Source of the DNA: Amorphochlora amoebiformis
Lineage: Eukaryota; Cercozoa; Chlorarachniophyceae
Direction of reading: 5' to 3'
Length of the DNA stretch: 64,000 bases
NCBI GenBank assembly: GCA_054601695.1
Contig: BAAHQB010000008.1
Location: 1,178,001-1,242,000, forward strand
Positions 35,609 to 64,000 of the stretch are shown piece by piece (the first letter of the stretch is position 1; the number at the start of each line of letters is the position of its first letter). Both the position numbers and the translations under genes were made by a program. The notes below the pieces were generated by a model. The model saw only the letters and a program-made list of their open reading frames with translations. It searched no databases and was not told where the DNA came from.

Positions 35609-36103
35609 AAAAGTATATAAATATATCTTCACATGTATAAAACATATGTATTCTTCAATAGTGACAAATTCCGTAATCCATTGTATTAGGCGGAGAACGC
35701 ACCAGTCTTGATCGAAGCCATGACCTACCGCGTTGGACACCACTCTACCTCCGACGACTCGACGGCTTACCGTTCGAAGGAAGAGATGGACGACTGGGCC
35801 CAAAACGACGACCCTCTCACCCGAGCCCGGGTGCACCTGGAGATGCTTGGCGAATGGGACTCGGATCAGGAGGCTGAGATGCTAACCGCATATCGAAAGG
35901 AATGCATCAAATGCCTACAAAAGGCTGTAGGGCAAAAGATGCCGCCCATTGAGCAGTTGTTCACTGACGTGTACGATGACGTCCCGTGGCACCTCGAGGA
36001 GCAGCAGGCCAATCTCATGGGCCACTTGGACAAATATAGTACAGAGTACAAACTCGACGAGTACGCCAATCCCGACGACTACACTGACTGGCGGTATCAA
36101 TAG
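32696..36103 (+). CDS. BCKDHA: Branched-chain 2-oxoacid dehydrogenase E1 subunit alpha
   Basis: Five exons in phase give 429 residues: 32696-32770, 32848-32982, 33060-33612, 33710-33822, 35690-36103. The enzyme is the thiamine-diphosphate E1 alpha subunit that decarboxylates 2-oxoacids from Val, Leu and Ile in the mitochondrial matrix. Matches run throughout: [52 protein letters not shown], the ThDP motif starting [20 protein letters not shown] (211-) and ending [16 protein letters not shown] (NN at 240-241), then [14 protein letters not shown] and [17 protein letters not shown], the loop that carries regulatory serines in animals. Length fits the family. Residues 1-26 are Arg-rich without acidic residues ([19 protein letters not shown]), as in a mitochondrial presequence. 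The first intron is the least certain; donor 32770 (AGG/GTGATC) was chosen for phase. Intron 4 is AT repeat with an internal duplication. Confidence 0.93.
35366..35680. repeat. Tandem duplication at the 3' end of BCKDHA intron 4
   Basis: A unit of about 180-186 bp containing acatatgcgttacac, aaagtatataaatatatctt and agtgacaaattccgta is present twice (35371-35493 and 35557-35674). The second copy abuts the acceptor of the last exon. Confidence 0.8.
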
Positions 36104-36659
36104 GACTCGTTGGACTAATAGCTTTAACTGCCATGGCTATTGAACGATTGATATATATATATATATATCAAGAAAAAAGATTAATCCACTATATAGATTA
36201 TCTAATATCTATATTCTAGTATTACCTAGATTACTAGTAATTTACTACTACTAGTACAATCTAGTATGTGTAACACTAGTACTACTAGTAGTAACATCAT
36301 AGTGTAAAACGGATGGATTTGTTAAAGTAAATATATGTAGGCTTAAAACTTGAGGGCTGGCACAAGCCGCACAACGCAAGCGGTTGTACACTTAAACCTC
36401 GCGATGGACAAAATTTTACAAACCCCTTATTCTCCCTGCAAGATCGTTAGCTCGTAACGCATAACATGCAATAAAATTCTTTTGATCATATTCTAGATAG
36501 TACACAAGAAGACTCTAGACACTGCGGCATATCAGTTTGGTGCTGGTGCATTCTTTTAACCCCATGGGACTCGTTTATGAGTTCTCCAAGTTCTAAGCAA
36601 GAGCAGACCAGATTTGGAGACAAGAAATTAAAAAAAAAAAAGAATAAATAGGCCCCATG
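36104..36659. other. CTAG-rich convergent spacer (BCKDHA / membrane protein)
   Basis: 556 bp between convergent stop codons. 36185-36300 is dense in ctagta, actagta, tctagtat and cctagatt words; the remainder is unremarkable. An A11 run lies at about 36628. Confidence 0.65.
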
Positions 36660-37676
36660 TCAAGCCACCACGTACTTGAGTGAGAGAATAATCACTAGGG
36701 AAGCATTTGCCACCATGAATACAGGCTGTCCAAGAACGTACAAGACTGCCGATACCACGAAGAGCAGAACTAGGAAAGCCCATGCGGAGAGGTCAAGTGT
36801 ATCGTCAAGCCGGCTCCCTACCGATACGTTTTCATCCTCAGTGCGACTCTCCCTCGAGCTGGAGCGAAATATCCTGTTCTTGGAGAACGACAGGTTGATG
36901 CCTGCTGTGCTAGGATTGGATAGACGCCTCTCAATACTCTCCAGTTTAAGTTGAAGTGACTTTATCGTTCGGAGGACAGCAGGATCGCTGGTCGGTGAGT
37001 GATATCCCACCAGACGTCGCCGAGCAGGCGAGAAAGTGTAAGCTTCAGACGACGTCAGGGGCGCAGCACATGTGTACATACCATTAACGTGAAGATTTGA
37101 GGCTAAGGCAGGGTTGGAATGGGAACGTGAGTTGGGATTAGTGTGCGGGAGGGTCTTGCTATCTTGGGATTCGGATTCTTCAGTGCTTTGCCGGAAGGAA
37201 GGGGGGGGGATATGAGCGCTGTAGCTAAACGTTTGTTCAGCGCCCAGTGCACCTCTCCGTGTTCGTGATGGTGATCGGTGGTCGAACGTGGCGGATGATA
37301 TCCGAGGAGCTGCGGAAAAAGAACTGGTTCCTCGTGGTGGTGATGGAGCTAGGGCTGCATTTGACGCAGACTGGGGAACATGAAGCGCTGTTTCGGTCCC
37401 AAAATGGGTCTTCTCCAGCAGTGCCCTGGTAGATGATGATAGATGAATGCCAAGATGGTCGGCATCTGGGATAAGAGACTCAGAGGTTCGGATTGACGCC
37501 TCAGATATCAAGTTTCGGTATTTTTCTCGCAAAGTCGGGGGCAACCCATCCTCTTCACGCTTCTCCGACGACTCCTTCGCAGTAGCCGATTTGATGGATT
37601 CGGCTTTAGATCCTTTTCGGACTTTCTGGGTCGTTGATAGGCCTGGTTTTGCCCCCTTGACCTCAGTCCCACCCAT
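36660..37676 (-). CDS. Intronless Ser-rich protein with C-terminal membrane segments
   Basis: A single open frame of 338 codons from ATG 37676 to TAA/TGA-type stop at 36660. The first about 285 residues are Ser/Thr/Pro/Arg-rich and probably disordered (for example SRTRRGALGAEQTFSYS), with a short helix LRTIKSLQLKLESIERRLSN before the tail. The C-terminus has two hydrophobic stretches separated by Gln-Pro (WAFLVLLFVVSAVLYVLG and PVFMVANASLVIILSLKYVV), ending almost at the stop. This suggests a hairpin or tail-anchored protein with a cytosolic N-terminus. The family is not recognised. It is the only intronless gene in the window and lies 82 bp from the divergent gene on the right. Confidence 0.7.
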   Translation of the reverse strand: MGGTEVKGAKPGLSTTQKVRKGSKAESIKSATAKESSEKREEDGLPPTLREKYRNLISEASIRTSESLIPDADHLGIHLSSSTRALLEKTHFGTETALHVPQSASNAALAPSPPRGTSSFSAAPRISSATFDHRSPSRTRRGALGAEQTFSYSAHIPPPSFRQSTEESESQDSKTLPHTNPNSRSHSNPALASNLHVNGMYTCAAPLTSSEAYTFSPARRRLVGYHSPTSDPAVLRTIKSLQLKLESIERRLSNPSTAGINLSFSKNRIFRSSSRESRTEDENVSVGSRLDDTLDLSAWAFLVLLFVVSAVLYVLGQPVFMVANASLVIILSLKYVVA

Positions 37677-37758
37677 GAGCCGCTGGCCTAACCTACCGAC
37701 TTTTTCTCTGGACGAATATATATCAATTGTAAGATATCTACTTATTTTTTACCTAGAT
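37677..37758. promoter_or_regulatory. Very short divergent spacer
   Basis: 82 bp between start codons of the minus and plus genes (121 bp if the plus gene starts at ATG 37798). It includes gaatatatatcaattgtaag, an AT-rich core suited to a shared promoter. Confidence 0.4.
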
Positions 37759-41139
<3,381 letters not shown>

Positions 41140-41898
41140 GAACGAGATAATTTACTGAAAATATAAATTGAGGCCCATACTATCTAGATCACAACTTACA
41201 ACCATTGTCTAGATTGTATCTACTACTATTGCTAGATCTAGTGTAATACTAGATTACACATCTCTCAGAACTAATTAATTAATTCGATCATTGAAGCGTT
41301 GACCTAGTTGACGTTGCCTAGGTTACCTAGCTAGCCTAGCTACAGGTTACCTCTACTAGCTCTAGTACCTATACTCCAGACTAGTACTAGTAGTAGATAC
41401 TAGAGATACTCTAGATGCTCTAGATATTGCAGTACGACGTACTAGTACGCGTACGAGTTCTAGGAGTTACTGACTGGAGTTAGTACGGTACTTATAATTT
41501 ACTAAATCTCTAGAATCCGATTTATCCATCTACTAGCAGTATTACCTAGATTACCGTATACTAGCAGACTAGGTATAGTTTCTCGTATGGAAAAATTGGA
41601 AATTAATAAATTCTAGAAATTAGAGAGACATGCATCTATCAACCACCAGATACCAGCTGGATTTTCTAGATTTTCTATCCCACGTACGCCAAAGTTTAGT
41701 TGGTAATTTACGCAGTGCGGGCTAGCTACTAGAGCTAGCAGGTAGTACTACATGATTTGACAATCGCCTTCGCACTGTCCTCGTGCTGCTTTGTTCTTGT
41801 GGAGCTAAAAATACATAACCAGTTACGTGTTATATATAGCTATGATTATATCTACATGTAAATGTTTGGAATGTAAATAATTTATACATATATATATA

Positions 41899-41936
<38 letters not shown>

Positions 41937-41944
41937 AACATCAT
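41140..41944. other. CTAG-rich convergent spacer (Ser/Pro protein / WD40 protein)
   Basis: 805 bp between convergent stops. 41175-41760 is saturated with ctaga, actagta, cctagctagcctagc and similar near-palindromic words, more than any other part of the window. A (TG)n run lies at 41900-41938. No coding signal. Confidence 0.7.
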
Positions 41945-62747
<20,803 letters not shown>

Positions 62748-62751
62748 CTTT

Positions 62752-62807
<56 letters not shown>

Positions 62808-62883
62808 ATATATATATACATATATACGTACATATGAGTATATACTTATATTTATATTACACATATATATATATATATATATG

Positions 62884-63006
<123 letters not shown>

Positions 63007-63127
63007 CATATATACATATACATATATTTTTTCCTTTTTTTTTATCATTGTATTTGTTCGATATTCACAACACGTTGATTTATTTATAAACAGCAATGTA
63101 AATTTATTCATGTAATGTACGTGTACT

Positions 63128-63206
<79 letters not shown>

Positions 63207-63421
63207 TTATATATAAATATATATATATATAATACATATATATATATTTATGTATATTATATATATACATATATATATATGTATATATATATATATGTAT
63301 ATAAATATACATATATATATATATATATATCTAAGATATGCTTTTACATATACGTAATGTAAGAACACACATATCTTTTAAACGTATTTTTTGTATCTGA
63401 AACAATATTACGGTCTTTCAC

Positions 63422-63463
63422 GTCATCTTCATGTAGGATCTCATATGTAGTGTTGTCGTCCGC
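63422..63463 (-). CDS. Candidate upstream exon of the WD40 gene
   Basis: Minus-strand frame ADDNTTYEILHEDD between acceptor gaacag and donor GAC/GTGAAA. Composition looks coding, but its phase (0) does not meet the next exon (phase 1), so an exon is missing or the donor is further on (frame stays open as VKDRNIVSDTKN). Confidence 0.35.
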
Positions 63464-63479
63464 CTGTTCATTGTATACA

Positions 63480-63485
63480 TATTTA

Positions 63486-63538
<53 letters not shown>

Positions 63539-63589
63539 GTATGTATATTCGTAATGTATAAACCTATATGTCTTCCTTTATAATACATA

Positions 63590-63631
<42 letters not shown>

Positions 63632-63759
63632 ATATGTATAAATAAATATAAATATATATATATATATAAATTCATAATATATTATATATATATATATATA
63701 CATATACAATTTACACATATAAACACATACACATAGGTATGTATGTAAATATACCTATG

Positions 63760-63799
<40 letters not shown>

Positions 63800-63886
63800 C
63801 TGTGTGTGTATGTTTACAAACATTATGCATATTCTGTACAAATATATATGTATTTCTATGTGTGTGTATGTGTGTGTACATGTATC

Positions 63887-63932
<46 letters not shown>

Positions 63933-64000
63933 GTATATATTGTCTATGTTATAGTACATACACACATACATGTAATATATATATATATATATGTATGTAT
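63480..64000. repeat. AT/TG repeat tail of the window
   Basis: Only (AT)n, (TG)n and short mixed sequence; no exon seen. The 5' end of the WD40 gene presumably lies beyond. Confidence 0.6.

Noticed and set aside
37447-37758. Upstream extension of the plus-strand Ser/Pro gene
   Set aside because: Antisense to the intronless membrane-protein gene, whose frame is intact through the same bases; ATG 37759 or 37798 is the likelier start.

Overview
Nuclear DNA of a eukaryote, probably a protist or alga. The tract is dominated by long (AT)n microsatellites that fill introns and spacers, interrupted by islands of balanced composition with GT-AG (a few GC-AG) splice sites. Interstitial repeats are of TTAGGG type, which fits stramenopiles, haptophytes, fungi or animals better than green plants; the sequence alone does not fix the lineage. 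Most isoleucine/tyrosine-rich open frames are translations of (AT)n and are not genes. Real genes were found by chaining exon islands by splice site, reading frame and intron phase.

Layout. (1) 1-3412, minus: five phase-compatible exons of an unrecognised gene running off the left edge. (2) 3413-10924: mostly AT repeats, with exon-like islands on the minus strand at about 8.5-8.8 kb and 10.2-10.4 kb that could not be chained. (3) 10925-17432, minus: a complete 12-exon JmjC/cupin-8 2-oxoglutarate oxygenase with an N-terminal signal peptide. (4) 17912-23706, plus: a 15-exon basic helix-loop-helix transcription factor, divergent from the JmjC gene. (5) 24342-32227, minus: a 9-exon fusion of a CoA-binding (YccU-like) domain with O-acetylhomoserine sulfhydrylase. 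(6) 32696-36103, plus: the branched-chain 2-oxoacid dehydrogenase E1 alpha subunit, divergent from (5). (7) 36660-37676, minus: an intronless Ser-rich protein with C-terminal membrane segments. (8) 37759-41139, plus: a 6-exon Ser/Pro-rich protein, divergent from (7). (9) 41945-62747 and probably beyond, minus: a WD40-repeat protein in more than 30 tiny exons spread over 21 kb.

From the JmjC gene rightwards the genes alternate strand strictly. Divergent pairs share spacers of 479, 468 and 82 bp; convergent pairs are separated by 635, 556 and 805 bp spacers rich in CTAG words. Introns hold AT repeats, purine tracts, degenerate CCCTAA runs next to 3' splice sites, local tandem duplications and a small dispersed repeat family. 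The sulfhydrylase/BCKDHA pair joins sulfur amino-acid synthesis with 2-oxoacid oxidation under one spacer; co-regulation is inference. No rRNA, tRNA, CRISPR array, or intact transposase was seen. Exon boundaries are hand-derived and need transcript support.
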